64,000 nucleotides of DNA from Paenibacillus aceris (GCF_017874035.1 NZ_JAGGKV010000003.1:124001-188000); one strand, 5' to 3'. Shown: positions 28,614 through 37,840, counted from the first letter of the stretch. Notes: a model not told the origin generated them from the sequence alone. Translations and numbers: made by a program.

Positions 28614-29576
28614 CTATATAGTTGGAACTTCAATGACGTACGTCCGACCGGACGCGCTAGCCAACTTGGCATAATGCACAAGTGCTTGCGTTTTCAAATA
28701 ATCCCTGCCGCTTGTTTCCGCTTCCCGCCCCTCTCGCAGCGAAGCCAAAAATTCTGCCAGCGTATCCGTTTCATCCACGCCGCTGTAATCTGCGATCAGC
28801 TGTGCCTTGCCGTCCCTGATGACACGAATTTCCTTGTCGACTAACTCGATAGCTCCCTCCGTGCCCTCCAATCGCCAATTCCCGCTCCATGGTGTTTCGG
28901 TCCCTCTGGCTGAGATGGATGCGCTGTACGAAGCCGTAATACCGTTGTCCATTTCAAAGAACGCATAGGCATTAATGATAGCGCCCTCCTGTTCCCATGC
29001 ATGGATTGGATTGTACAACTTAGCCTGAACCGATTTCCCTTCTCTTCCGCTTAAATAACGAATCATATCCAAATGATGAACACCGATGTCATCCAGAATG
29101 CTGACGGTGTATTTCCTTTGCACATTGTGATATCTATAAAACTGGATATCCATAGAAGACAGACTTCCGATAACACCCTCGTCCAGAAGCTGCTTCATTT
29201 TACGGATATACGGCATTCTTCGGTAATTTTCTGCAATCATAAAAGGCAGCTTTTCCTGCTCTGCCCGAGCGACAACCTCAATCGATTCCTCATAATCAAA
29301 AGAAATCGGCTTTTCGCACAAAACAGCCAGCTTGCGGTCAAACACCGCATGATTCACCGCTGTGTGCATCATCGGCGAAGTCACGTTGACAAGAAAATCC
29401 GCCTGCTCATGCTGCAATGCATCCTCTAACGAAGTATAAAAGGGAAAGGGATCATCCCCCATTTTCTCTTTCATCGCCAAATCAACCTCAACAACGGCTG
29501 CCAATAATCCCTGATCTCGCAACCGTTTATACCAGCTAAACCCTGCAGAGCCCAAACCAACCAATATCGCTTTCAA
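28614..29576 (-). CDS. Gfo/Idh/MocA family oxidoreductase
   Basis: The NAD(P)-dependent sugar oxidoreductase has an N-terminal Rossmann motif (AILVGLGSAGFSWYKR), the conserved CEKPISFD and AENYRRMPYI, and the C-terminal alpha/beta dimer domain with DIGVHHLDMIRYL. The TTG at 29576 is preferred: GGAGAGGTGG is seven bases upstream. An ATG at 29612 overlaps a TATAAT -10 box and would lie ahead of the transcript start. It gives 320 residues, normal for the family. The substrate is probably a sugar or sugar acid released by the nearby glycosidases. Confidence 0.88.
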   Translation of the reverse strand: MKAILVGLGSAGFSWYKRLRDQGLLAAVVEVDLAMKEKMGDDPFPFYTSLEDALQHEQADFLVNVTSPMMHTAVNHAVFDRKLAVLCEKPISFDYEESIEVVARAEQEKLPFMIAENYRRMPYIRKMKQLLDEGVIGSLSSMDIQFYRYHNVQRKYTVSILDDIGVHHLDMIRYLSGREGKSVQAKLYNPIHAWEQEGAIINAYAFFEMDNGITASYSASISARGTETPWSGNWRLEGTEGAIELVDKEIRVIRDGKAQLIADYSGVDETDTLAEFLASLREGREAETSGRDYLKTQALVHYAKLASASGRTYVIEVPTI

Positions 29577-29610
29577 ATGCAAGCCACCTCTCCATCGTTT
29601 CGTTGCCTTC

Positions 29611-29675
29611 ATTATAGAAATTATTCAGACACGCAGAAAGGATAAAATTAAGATCGTATGTCATTTTTTACGATT
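29611..29675 (-). promoter_or_regulatory. 36-bp operator plus -10 box, Gfo/Idh-GH31 unit (site 1)
   Basis: On the minus strand the element (29640-29675) reads TCGTAAAAAATGACATACG followed by the second half CTTAATTTTATCC. The -10 TATAAT is at 29611-29616, 23 nt further on. The -35 position holds no consensus hexamer, as expected for an activator-dependent promoter. The same element is at 31399-31434, 33375-33410 and 42921-42955. Confidence 0.75.
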
Positions 29676-29683
29676 TCACCTAG

Positions 29684-29728
29684 AGAAAAAAGTATCCTTC
29701 AACAGACTGCTCGTCTGTAAGGATACTT
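29684..29728 (-). terminator. terminator of the lplA-like gene
   Basis: On the minus strand AAGTATCCTT pairs with AAGGATACTT, with an inner CAGAC/GTCTG pairing, followed by a run of T. It ends the binding-protein transcript just before the site 1 promoter. Confidence 0.88.
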
Positions 29729-29742
29729 TCTTGTTAAACCGC

Positions 29743-31317
29743 TTATTTAATATCGATTTTAATCGCGCCTTGCTTCTTGTTCCAGCGCTCCGTCGCTTCT
29801 TTAATAATTTCGACGCCGCCTTTGGCCTTATACTCTTCGATAACTTTTGGCCAATCGGAGATAGGCTCTTTACCGTAAATCATTTTGATCATGTGATCGA
29901 CGATAATTTTGGGACCAACATCGGGTTGTGGCGCTGCAAGATCAGGGAATTTAGAGAACGAGCTCAAATCCGGATAAAATCCGATGCCTGACAGCCCTTC
30001 CTTCGTCAATATCTCATCGAATGCTTTCAGAGTAGCTTTACCATCCTCATTCAGCAGCAATCTCGGTTTATTGTAAGTGGAGTCATGCACGGCCCACATC
30101 GTTCCGCTGCGGAACCCTTCTTCGTCCGTCTCTTCCTTCGTCGTCGGGAACTTATAGTTGATGTTTCCGCTGCTGTCCTTGGTGTAGGTATCCCCTTCAA
30201 TTCCGAACGTGAAGAACGTTTCGGCTTCCGGTGAAATCATCCAATCGAACATTTTAATAATGTTTGCGGCTGTATCTTGCTTCACATTTTTGTTAATGAA
30301 GAAGGTACGGATGACAGGCGCATAATAGAAGTACCCGCCTTTCCCTTCAGGACCTTTCGGCGAAGCGACAATATCTACCTTGGACCCTGGAACAGCTTGC
30401 TGGATTTTCGTACGGTAACCCGGTAAGCCTGAAGCGTTCTGCGACCAAATCCCCGCTTTACCCGATTCAATATTTTTAGAAAAATCGGTTGAAGAGATCG
30501 TAGCGAACTCCTTCGGAATTAAACCTTCCTCATACATTGTTTTGTATGTGGTAAGAGCTTTCTGAACATTTTCTACATCGAAAAATTTCGGAACAACCTG
30601 ACCATCCACCAATTCAAATTGATCCTTATAAGGCAGTACGTCATACGCTCCCAGAATAACGTCCGCATACTTGAAGTTTTCCCTCATTTGATACGGATTC
30701 TCTACACCCATCTTCTTGAACGCCCGCAGCACATTCAGAAATTCATCAACCGTTTTCGGCGCCTGAAGTCCTGCCTTTTCCAGCAGATCCGTACGGATGT
30801 ACGTAGAACGGCGGGAAGGATTGCTCAAATATTCAGGAACCCCATAAATTTTGCCATTATACGAGACGCTATCCCAAGCGGCTTTAGGAACCGTTTTAAG
30901 CAAATTCGGAGCATACTGCTTCAGCAGATCGTCCAGCGGCATAAATACGCCGTTTTCGACGGAACCGGACATCGATTTACTGCCGGGGCCGCCAATACTG
31001 CCAACAACATCAGGGATATCGTTACTTGCGAACATGACGCCGAATTTGGCATCCTCCATGACCTTAACGTCCATATCTGTGTTCGTTAATTGCTCAAGCT
31101 TCAGCACCCATTTGTCCTTGTTCAAATCCGGCACACGGGTATGATAGCCCGTACTTACAGTCGTTGGAAAAAGGATTGAGAATTTCGTCGGTTCTTTCTT
31201 CGTACTTGCAGACTGTTGCGGCGATGCGTTTTCGGCTACTTTTCCATCTGTTGAACAAGCGGTGAGCGTAGATGCTGCCAGGATGACAGCCAGAGTGAGA
31301 CTGATCGGTTTTTTCAT
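29743..31317 (-). CDS. LplA-type sugar-binding lipoprotein of ABC importer 1
   Basis: This 524-residue extracellular solute-binding protein has a lipoprotein signal (MKKPISLTLAVILAAST, lipobox LTAC, Cys21). Its length, over 500 residues, and overall pattern match the LplA/YtcQ group that works with LplB/LplC-type permeases on complex oligosaccharides such as uronate-containing fragments. The ATG at 31317 follows AAGGGG. The gene has its own promoter with the shared 36-bp element and a cre-like site, and ends at a strong terminator. It is anchored on the outer face of the membrane. Confidence 0.93.
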   Translation of the reverse strand: MKKPISLTLAVILAASTLTACSTDGKVAENASPQQSASTKKEPTKFSILFPTTVSTGYHTRVPDLNKDKWVLKLEQLTNTDMDVKVMEDAKFGVMFASNDIPDVVGSIGGPGSKSMSGSVENGVFMPLDDLLKQYAPNLLKTVPKAAWDSVSYNGKIYGVPEYLSNPSRRSTYIRTDLLEKAGLQAPKTVDEFLNVLRAFKKMGVENPYQMRENFKYADVILGAYDVLPYKDQFELVDGQVVPKFFDVENVQKALTTYKTMYEEGLIPKEFATISSTDFSKNIESGKAGIWSQNASGLPGYRTKIQQAVPGSKVDIVASPKGPEGKGGYFYYAPVIRTFFINKNVKQDTAANIIKMFDWMISPEAETFFTFGIEGDTYTKDSSGNINYKFPTTKEETDEEGFRSGTMWAVHDSTYNKPRLLLNEDGKATLKAFDEILTKEGLSGIGFYPDLSSFSKFPDLAAPQPDVGPKIIVDHMIKMIYGKEPISDWPKVIEEYKAKGGVEIIKEATERWNKKQGAIKIDIK

Positions 31318-31342
31318 ATAACCCCTTCTTCCCTTGTTTGTT

Positions 31343-31356
31343 TGCAAGCGGTTTCA
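31343..31356 (-). promoter_or_regulatory. cre-like CcpA site before lplA-like gene
   Basis: TGCAAGCGGTTTCA matches the consensus TGWAANCGNTNWCA at 13 of 14 positions. It lies between the -10 box (31369-31374) and the ribosome binding site, where bound CcpA would block elongation. This suggests catabolite repression of the binding-protein gene. Confidence 0.65.
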
Positions 31357-31368
31357 CTGTTCTGTGTT

Positions 31369-31434
31369 ATCATAACGATTACTTGGAATTTTTTGTATGT
31401 ATAAATTTAAGGAGGTATGTGATTTTATACGATG
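31369..31434 (-). promoter_or_regulatory. 36-bp operator plus -10 box, lplA-like gene (site 2)
   Basis: The minus-strand element (31399-31434) reads TCGTATAAAATCACATACC and then CTTAAATTTATAC. The -10 TATGAT (31369-31374) is 24 nt further on. No -35 hexamer is evident. The arrangement is the same as at the other three sites of this locus. Confidence 0.75.
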
Positions 31435-31447
31435 CCTGAATCCCAAG

Positions 31448-32317
31448 TTAGGACTTGACGGAACCCACCATCATGCCTTGAATAAAGTGCTTTTGCAAGA
31501 ACGGATAGACAAGAAGAATGGGGATCGTAGCGATGACGATGACCGCCATCTTGATTCCTTCCGGCGAAAGAAAGAGCATTAAATCCGAAGACAAATCCGA
31601 TTGGCCGAATTGATCGGTGAAGACGATCTCCCGCAGCCTAACCTGCAGTGGAATCAAGTTCCGGTGATCAATATAAAAGACGGCCTCGGCGTATCGATTC
31701 CAATGTCCAACCGCATACATGATTCCCATCGTAGCCATAGCGGGCTTAGAAAGCGGCAGTACAATGTTCCACATGATCCTAAACTCACCGCACCCGTCAA
31801 TTCTTGCCGAATCCAGCAGTTCGTTCGGAAGGTTCAAGAAAAACGAGCGCATGACGAATAAATTAAAAGCACTAATCGCCATAGGCAGCATTAACGCCCA
31901 AAGGGTGTTCAGAAGCCCTAATTGCTTCACCAGCAAATAATTTGGAATTAACGGAGCGCTGAAAATAAGCGTAAACAGCACCATCACCAGAATGGTTTTG
32001 CGGAATAAATATTCAGGTCTGGACAAAGGATAGGCTAACGTTGTTGTCATGAAGAGATTGATAAAGGTTCCAAAAACGGTAATGATGACACTGTTCCGAA
32101 ACCCCAGCCATATCGTCGGATCCTGCAGAATCAGCTTATAGCTTCCCAATGTAAAACCTACCGGCCATAGCGATACTTCGCCTTTGTTAATTGCAACGTT
32201 GTTGCTTAAGGACTGTGCAATAATATGAATAAGCGGGAGCACCATACTTAGCCCGAGAGCTGCGAGCAAAATGATATTGAATATATTAAATAATTTATGA
32301 CCTCTTGTCATAATCAT
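31448..32317 (-). CDS. LplC/YtcP-type ABC permease (importer 1)
   Basis: This 289-residue permease has six membrane segments and the EAA loop ELLDSARIDGCGEFRIMWNI that docks the ATPase. It ends in the typical QGMMVGSVKS. It pairs with the LplB-like permease encoded 28 bp upstream and the binding protein encoded downstream. No ATPase gene is present in the window, so a shared MsmX-type ATPase is expected. Confidence 0.93.
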   Translation of the reverse strand: MIMTRGHKLFNIFNIILLAALGLSMVLPLIHIIAQSLSNNVAINKGEVSLWPVGFTLGSYKLILQDPTIWLGFRNSVIITVFGTFINLFMTTTLAYPLSRPEYLFRKTILVMVLFTLIFSAPLIPNYLLVKQLGLLNTLWALMLPMAISAFNLFVMRSFFLNLPNELLDSARIDGCGEFRIMWNIVLPLSKPAMATMGIMYAVGHWNRYAEAVFYIDHRNLIPLQVRLREIVFTDQFGQSDLSSDLMLFLSPEGIKMAVIVIATIPILLVYPFLQKHFIQGMMVGSVKS

Positions 32318-32345
32318 AGTGTTCTACCTCCTGTCTCCTTCCGCA

Positions 32346-33302
32346 TCAATACAGCCCTTCCCCCGTCATCTTTCTACTGAATGTATTGCTAAGCATAATC
32401 AATCCTAGACCTACAACCGATTTGAATAACCCGATTGCGGTCGTGTAGCTGTATTGACGATCAACAAGTCCAGCACGGTAAACGAATGTATCGATAATCT
32501 CCCCATTTTCGCTGTTAAGCGGGTTAAGAAATACAAATACGCGTTCGAAACCGAAATCAAGAAAATTGCCGATGTGGAGCAAGAACAAGATGACAATCGT
32601 CGGTAGAATGCTCGGGACGGTGATGGAAAACACCTGCCGAATCCGGCTCGCGCCATCCATCTGAGCGGCTTCATACAGATCCGGATTAATGCCTGCAATA
32701 GCTGCCAAATAAATAATGGTTCCCCAACCGCTATCCTTCCAGATACCCGAACTGATTAAAATGGTACGGATATAAGAATTTTCGCCTAAAAAGTAAATCG
32801 GATCGATGCCAAATAACGAGAGCAAATGATTGACGATACCCGTGGAAGGCGATAACACACCTACGACAACCCCGCCAACAATGACCCATGAAAGAAAGTG
32901 CGGCATATAGACCACCGTTTGCACAATCCGTTTGTACGCCATGACCCTAAGTTCATTGATGAGCAGGGCCAGAATAATGGGCACCGGGAAAGCGAAAAAC
33001 AAATCGTAAATACCGATCAATATCGTATTTTTTAAAATCTGAATGAACTCCGTATACTGAAACATGCGCTGGAAATTTTCCAGGCCGACCCACGGACTCC
33101 CTTTTATTCCTTTGAAAATGTTGTAGTTTTGAAAAGCAATGACAGAACCGAATAGCGGGATATATTTAAAGAGCAAGAAATAAATAATTCCCGGTAAAGA
33201 AATCAAATAAATTGGCCAATGTTTTCGCATAAAAGCCCATTTCTGACTCTGCGATGAGAAATCGTAAACTGTTCGATCGGATGGCTGAATTTTACTGGCC
33301 AT
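32346..33302 (-). CDS. LplB/YteP-type ABC permease (importer 1)
   Basis: The 318-residue permease has a polar N-terminal extension and six membrane segments, with the EAA loop DLYEAAQMDGASRIRQVFSI. The start ATG follows AAGGGGAGGAGAAC. It is the first gene of the unit driven by the site 3 promoter and forms the heterodimeric channel with the LplC-like protein. Confidence 0.93.
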   Translation of the reverse strand: MASKIQPSDRTVYDFSSQSQKWAFMRKHWPIYLISLPGIIYFLLFKYIPLFGSVIAFQNYNIFKGIKGSPWVGLENFQRMFQYTEFIQILKNTILIGIYDLFFAFPVPIILALLINELRVMAYKRIVQTVVYMPHFLSWVIVGGVVVGVLSPSTGIVNHLLSLFGIDPIYFLGENSYIRTILISSGIWKDSGWGTIIYLAAIAGINPDLYEAAQMDGASRIRQVFSITVPSILPTIVILFLLHIGNFLDFGFERVFVFLNPLNSENGEIIDTFVYRAGLVDRQYSYTTAIGLFKSVVGLGLIMLSNTFSRKMTGEGLY

Positions 33303-33344
33303 GTTCTCCTCCCCTTCATGCGTACAGCATTCATCTACTCTTTT

Positions 33345-33410
33345 ATCTTACAAGGGTTGGCAGTAGGTAGCGATGGTGTAACTTATAGCGCTTTGTGTTT
33401 TTTTACGATT
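33345..33410 (-). promoter_or_regulatory. 36-bp operator plus -10 box, permease unit (site 3)
   Basis: The minus-strand element (33375-33410) reads TCGTAAAAAAACACAAAGC and then CTATAAGTTACACC, the most divergent second half of the four. The -10 TAAGAT (33345-33350) is 24 nt further on. The permease start codon is 43 bp below the -10. Confidence 0.7.
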
Positions 33411-33433
33411 GCAAAAAGTACGCTCATGTTCGA

Positions 33434-34627
33434 TTATTGCTCAACTCCGTACCGCTTTGCCGCACTGCGATACAGCCAGTCCTCAGCTATTTGGACTGCA
33501 GTCGCTTGATTAATCCAACCCGCTTCGATTTGGTTCCATAGGAACTCGCCCACTAACCGTTTGATCACGATGATTTTGCCGTAGCTCCACTCCATGCAGC
33601 GGGCATCAGACACAATCAGCGAGCTCTTGATGGCCGGAAGTGCTTCCAACCTGTACTGCATGCTGTCACGGTATGTGCTCGCCCGGAAGTTAAACCACCA
33701 ATGACCGCCGACATGTACGTTTGGAAAGTTCCAAGCCGCTTGCACAATATCCAGATTGTTAAGCTCTGAAGCCACGACTAGCTCAAACGGACAGGCATAC
33801 GCTTCGAATAAGGCGGATAGCTTCAAAATACGAGCCGGGTCATTAACAGGAGTGGCGGTTCCGCACCAGGAGCGCTCCACGCCAAGAAATAATTGAAGGA
33901 GCAGCCCTCTTTGTTCGGCAGCCGCACCTATCTCGTGCAGAAGCATCATGAGAATCTCGTCTTTGGTGCTCCCCTGCCCGATGACAACCTTTCGGTTGGC
34001 GCTAGCTGCATAACTCGGCAGAGTCGTCATGATGCCTTTGATACCATCCTCTTTGTACGCATCCAATAACTGCGCCAGCTTCAGACGTGTTTGCGCAAAT
34101 GCGGCAGCCGGGTCATTCGACGATTCGATCTCTTTGACCCACGGGCCCAATTTCCCGTCAATACGCGGGATAAGAATGGCATTCTGCCTCATGCCTTGAA
34201 ATTCTGCATGCTCAGGGATATTAACGACGAAGCGGCGCGCTTGCATCCGGTCTGCTACGTCTTGTGCCCACTCGGCTCTTTGGGCAGACTGCTTGACGGC
34301 CCTGTCAGCTTCCAGCACGGAGGCCTTGTCACGAATAACAATGCCGTAAAGATCTTGAAAAATGTGAGTGAACGCTATGTTCATCAATGTATTTCTGGTT
34401 CCATGATAAGCCTCCAGGAACGCATCGATCCGCAAATCCTCCGGGAGCTCCATCGCGTTTGCCGGGTAGCCTGCTGCCTGTAGTTCACGAAACAGCCAGA
34501 AATAGTGGGCAATTTCCCAAAAATCCTTAGCCGTGAGACGATCTCCCACCAGGTGGGTGTGTGTGTCCAAAACCGGCTGCTGCAGAATATGCTTAGTGAA
34601 CGCTTCCTTACTAAGTTGAATTCCCAT
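33434..34627 (-). CDS. UxaC-like (uronate isomerase family) amidohydrolase-fold protein
   Basis: This protein of about 397 residues has the TIM-barrel amidohydrolase signature PVLDTHTHLVGDRL near the N terminus, VGGHWWFNFRASTY and the late aspartate region LIVSDARCMEWSYGK, as in glucuronate/galacturonate isomerases (COG1904). It is shorter than classical UxaC (about 470), so substrate could differ. The ATG at 34627 (MGIQLSKE) or 34633 (MSMGIQ) is preferred over the longer frame from 34657. It probably acts on a uronic acid released by the GH4 enzyme. This is an inference from family and context. Confidence 0.75.
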   Translation of the reverse strand: MGIQLSKEAFTKHILQQPVLDTHTHLVGDRLTAKDFWEIAHYFWLFRELQAAGYPANAMELPEDLRIDAFLEAYHGTRNTLMNIAFTHIFQDLYGIVIRDKASVLEADRAVKQSAQRAEWAQDVADRMQARRFVVNIPEHAEFQGMRQNAILIPRIDGKLGPWVKEIESSNDPAAAFAQTRLKLAQLLDAYKEDGIKGIMTTLPSYAASANRKVVIGQGSTKDEILMMLLHEIGAAAEQRGLLLQLFLGVERSWCGTATPVNDPARILKLSALFEAYACPFELVVASELNNLDIVQAAWNFPNVHVGGHWWFNFRASTYRDSMQYRLEALPAIKSSLIVSDARCMEWSYGKIIVIKRLVGEFLWNQIEAGWINQATAVQIAEDWLYRSAAKRYGVEQ

Positions 34628-34671
34628 GCTCATTCCTGATTCCTCCTCCAATAACAACGATATCCCGAACG

Positions 34672-35664
34672 TTATCCAGCCAGAATTTGGTCGATAAGAG
34701 CTAATTCATCCTCTGTGAAATGCAGCTGCTTCAAGGCCGCCACATTATCCTCTAATTGCTTCACTTTACTTGCCCCGATTAAAGCGGAAGTCACATGTCC
34801 CTTGCGAAGAACCCATGCCAAGGCCATTTGGGCCAAACTCTGTCCTCGTTCCTGCGCCAGCGCATTCAACCGGCGAGATTTCGCGATTTTCTCCTCTGTA
34901 ATGTCTTCTGGTCTCAGAAACACACTGCCCCCGGCTGCTCGCGAGTCCGCCGGAATGTTCTCCAGGTAACGATCGGTGAGTAACCCCCTGGCCAAAGGAC
35001 TGTAAGCAATCGAACCAACGCCCTCTCTGGCTAGCACGTCCTGCAGGCCTTGCTCCAGCTTTCTTTCGAACATCGAATAGTGTACTTGGTGGATCACGAA
35101 TGGAGTTCCGAGGCTTTTCAAAATACGGGCAGCTTGCTCTGTCTGCTCTGCATTATAGTTGGACACGCCAACATACAGTGCTTTCCCTTGACGTACTGCT
35201 TGATCCAGCGCGCCCATCGTTTCTTCGAGCGGAGTCTCGGCATCAAAGCGATGTGAATAGTAGATATCGACATAGTCCAAGCCTAGCCGCTTCAAGCTTT
35301 GATCGAGACTGGCCAGCATGCTTTTACGGGAGCCTCGCTCTCCGTAAGGACCTTCCCACATGCGGTAGCCTGCCTTCGTGGCGATGATGAGTTCATCGCG
35401 GTACGGGAGCAGATCTTTTTTCAAAATTTGGCCAAAAGTTTCTTCCGCAGAGCCTGCCGGAGGCCCGTAATTATTCGCAAGATCGAAATGTGTGATCCCC
35501 AAATCAAATGCGTGGCGAGCCAAAGCCCTGCTGTTCTCGAAGGTATCTACGCCGCCAAAATTATGCCATAAGCCAAGCGAAATCGGCGGAAGCTGAAGCC
35601 CGCTTTTACCGGTCCGGTGATAAGTCATTTTGCTGTATCGCTGTTCGTCAGCCAAATAGTTCAT
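34672..35664 (-). CDS. aldo/keto reductase, YghZ-like
   Basis: The 330-residue cytosolic NADPH-dependent reductase has a Kv-beta/YghZ-type barrel. The catalytic tetrad is visible as Asp and Tyr in THFDLANNYGPP, Lys in IIATKAGYRMW and His in DIYYSHRFD. The C-terminal cofactor region contains ALIGASKVKQLEDN. YghZ reduces L-glyceraldehyde 3-phosphate and other aldehydes, but here it may reduce a sugar or uronate intermediate. It lies in the GH4-led operon between the split GH36-like gene and the UxaC-like gene. Confidence 0.9.
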   Translation of the reverse strand: MNYLADEQRYSKMTYHRTGKSGLQLPPISLGLWHNFGGVDTFENSRALARHAFDLGITHFDLANNYGPPAGSAEETFGQILKKDLLPYRDELIIATKAGYRMWEGPYGERGSRKSMLASLDQSLKRLGLDYVDIYYSHRFDAETPLEETMGALDQAVRQGKALYVGVSNYNAEQTEQAARILKSLGTPFVIHQVHYSMFERKLEQGLQDVLAREGVGSIAYSPLARGLLTDRYLENIPADSRAAGGSVFLRPEDITEEKIAKSRRLNALAQERGQSLAQMALAWVLRKGHVTSALIGASKVKQLEDNVAALKQLHFTEDELALIDQILAG

Positions 35665-35697
35665 GAATGTAACCTCCTATATACGTGTCTTCGTTGG

Positions 35698-36945
35698 TTA
35701 TGAAAAGATTAGGGTTGCAACGCCGGAAGCCGGAACCGCGAGCTTATGAACGCCGGTCGTAAGCTGGGCGGACAACTCCTCCACAATTTCTCCCGTGCAA
35801 GAGGTAATAACGATTTTAGCTGCTGCCACACAAGACATCTCTATGTAAAGTCCATCCTCTCTTCTGCCGTTCACCACAATCCACTGAGACACAGCCGTAT
35901 CCATGGGCACAATCTTTTCATGGTAAGCGACAGCGATCCCTTTATCCCCTTTCACCGAACGTACAAGCGGATATAACAACTCCGGGTTCAGCGGTTGGAT
36001 GTTGCCATCTAGAAGAAGTTCCTTGTTCTCTTTCCAAAAAGCAAGCCAGTAGGCCAGCATCGACAAATGATCGGATGGCAGTTTATCCAGCAGAACAGAA
36101 ACTTGAGGCACGGAGAACAGGCAGTTAATCAGCTGGAGTGCGGCGCTTTCCACCGGCTCCTCCGGATGCCACATGATCATATCGGCATGGGCTGCCGTAT
36201 TTCCGCAAATCAGTCGGATATCCAGCGTCCTCACGCGGTTCTGAATGCTATCGTTCGGGCAATCCGATGCCCGGAACATATTGCCGTACTTGCGCATAGC
36301 CGGTCCCACATACATTTGACGGAATTCGATCATCATGTCGGATTTCAAACCTTTCAACCTGCCGATCGAATCCGTTAATAGACGGTCAACAGCAGCCGGT
36401 ATCGACTCATAATCCTTCCCTTCCGTCGTGGAGGGGAGCTGCTGCTCCGGTGAATAAAACGTATCGATGAAATCAAGCTTAAATCCGTCCAAACCCCATT
36501 CCTTCACCGCTTCTTCATATTTATGAATGATATATTCCCGGACATCCGGGTATCTCGGGTCGAGCACGGCAGCTCCATGATTCTCATTAAACCGCAGAAT
36601 TTTATCCTTAAAGCGATCCCACACCTTGCTGTATTTACCGATAAAAGGCACCGAATACCAAAGAATAAACTTCATGCCTAGCTGATGAACCGCATCCACA
36701 TGCTTTTTCATATCGGGGAATTTCCCCTCATAGGTCTCCCAATCTCCGCAGTACGCATACCCCCTGCGATTATCCTCCGTCTGCCAGCCATCATCGACGA
36801 TAACAGCTTCCATGCCGAGCTTCTTAGCGAGAAGGCACTGCTCTTCAATGCGGGAGTTCGTTACATTCTGGTGCATGCTGTACCAAGTTGAGTACATCGG
36901 TTCCTTGGCTGCCGCAGGAACGTATGCAGGACGATATTCAGGCAT
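35698..36945 (-). CDS. GH36-like alpha-galactosidase, catalytic part of a split gene
   Basis: The 415-residue frame carries the catalytic TIM barrel: MYSTWYSMHQNVTNS, AVIVDDGWQTED, the nucleophile region WGLDGFKLDFIDTFY and the likely acid/base ASDCPNDSIQNRV, as in clan GH-D enzymes. It is in the same frame as the upstream 168-residue frame, separated only by a TAG (36961-36963) and the codons EWWSA. A possible restart site exists: TAGGAGTGG lies 12 bases before this ATG. It either works as a separate polypeptide or is the broken half of a protein of about 589 residues. Confidence 0.8.
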   Translation of the reverse strand: MPEYRPAYVPAAAKEPMYSTWYSMHQNVTNSRIEEQCLLAKKLGMEAVIVDDGWQTEDNRRGYAYCGDWETYEGKFPDMKKHVDAVHQLGMKFILWYSVPFIGKYSKVWDRFKDKILRFNENHGAAVLDPRYPDVREYIIHKYEEAVKEWGLDGFKLDFIDTFYSPEQQLPSTTEGKDYESIPAAVDRLLTDSIGRLKGLKSDMMIEFRQMYVGPAMRKYGNMFRASDCPNDSIQNRVRTLDIRLICGNTAAHADMIMWHPEEPVESAALQLINCLFSVPQVSVLLDKLPSDHLSMLAYWLAFWKENKELLLDGNIQPLNPELLYPLVRSVKGDKGIAVAYHEKIVPMDTAVSQWIVVNGRREDGLYIEMSCVAAAKIVITSCTGEIVEELSAQLTTGVHKLAVPASGVATLIFS

Positions 36946-36960
36946 AGCGCTCCACCACTC

Positions 36961-37467
36961 CTATACACTTTGCAAGCACTCAAAGTAAGGAAAATCTCTC
37001 GTATCCACGAGAAGCTTGGCTTCATAGACTTGGAAAGGGGCTGTCGTTTCTGCAAACAATTGAACCCTGCAATGAAAGTCAGCCTTTTCCTCGCTGATAG
37101 CTCCCGAATAATAAACGGTATTCAGTGCATCCGAATAAGCGAATGTAAGCCTATTGCGGCCTGCGCTGTTAAACAAAGCGTAAACAGGAGCCGAAGCAGC
37201 CGCGTTCGATCGCAAAGTGCGCATCCAGTCGGCTTTAAAGCTTTTATTCCGGTCTTGGGCAGGATGCCAGCTGGCCTGAATGTCACATGCGGGATGCGAC
37301 CAGCACAGCGTGAAAACAGGAGGCACCGTCGCCTCAGCAGCTTCCAACCGCAGCGTAATTAGATCAAGGCCATCGTGAAGCTTTTCCGCGGAAAGAGAGA
37401 CCGTGAACGGATGATCCTCGCTAGCTAACGTAAAGGTATGAATATCCGTCGTTATCTGCCTTTTCAT
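36961..37467 (-). CDS. N-terminal beta-domain part of the split GH36-like protein
   Basis: This 168-residue frame starts MKRQITTDIHTFTLASED and is rich in beta strands, like the N-terminal domain of GH36 enzymes. It ends YFECLQSV and then TAG, after which the same frame reads EWWSAMPEYRPAYVP into the catalytic part. Its start overlaps the cupin gene stop by 4 bp. A sequencing error, a recent nonsense mutation, or a natural two-polypeptide enzyme are all possible. Confidence 0.7.
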   Translation of the reverse strand: MKRQITTDIHTFTLASEDHPFTVSLSAEKLHDGLDLITLRLEAAEATVPPVFTLCWSHPACDIQASWHPAQDRNKSFKADWMRTLRSNAAASAPVYALFNSAGRNRLTFAYSDALNTVYYSGAISEEKADFHCRVQLFAETTAPFQVYEAKLLVDTRDFPYFECLQSV

Positions 37468-37838
37468 ACAGACTCCTCCTGCTGTTGATTCTTATGCCGG
37501 TTTGAGCTTGCATGGCACCACACCGTTACTATGGGATCAGCCTCACTCGAGTTCAGATGGTGATCCTCTCCCGGCTCAACAATCACGATATCCCCTGTTG
37601 TAACGGGAAAATGCTCCCCATTGATCTCCATCGTTCCTGTCCCTTGCAAAATAAGGAATGCTTCACAATCCCCGTGAATATGATAGTCTCTCCCGTCCGG
37701 ACCGTCATTCGTGTGGCTTCGCTCTCCTCGTTTGGCAAAAGAAAGACCGCCTGAAGATAAATAATCACCCGGTAATACGCCCTGCAAAATATGCCCGTTC
37801 TTTGTATCCTGCAGTTCACTCAGACGCAGCTTTATCAT
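37464..37838 (-). CDS. cupin-domain protein
   Basis: The 124-residue small beta-barrel protein has the two cupin motifs: RDYHIHGDCEAFLILQGTG (metal-binding histidines and glutamate) and VEPGEDHHLNSS. Stand-alone cupins of this size in sugar loci often act as sugar or sugar-acid isomerases or binding proteins. No specific reaction can be named. It is tightly packed between the GH36 gene (2 bp) and the split GH36-like gene (4-bp overlap). Confidence 0.85.
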   Translation of the reverse strand: MIKLRLSELQDTKNGHILQGVLPGDYLSSGGLSFAKRGERSHTNDGPDGRDYHIHGDCEAFLILQGTGTMEINGEHFPVTTGDIVIVEPGEDHHLNSSEADPIVTVWCHASSNRHKNQQQEESV

Positions 37839-37840
37839 CG

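Noticed and set aside
36961-36963. TAG read as pyrrolysine
   Set aside because: No pyl genes in the window, and a possible restart site gives a simpler explanation. Kept only as a split gene or mutation.
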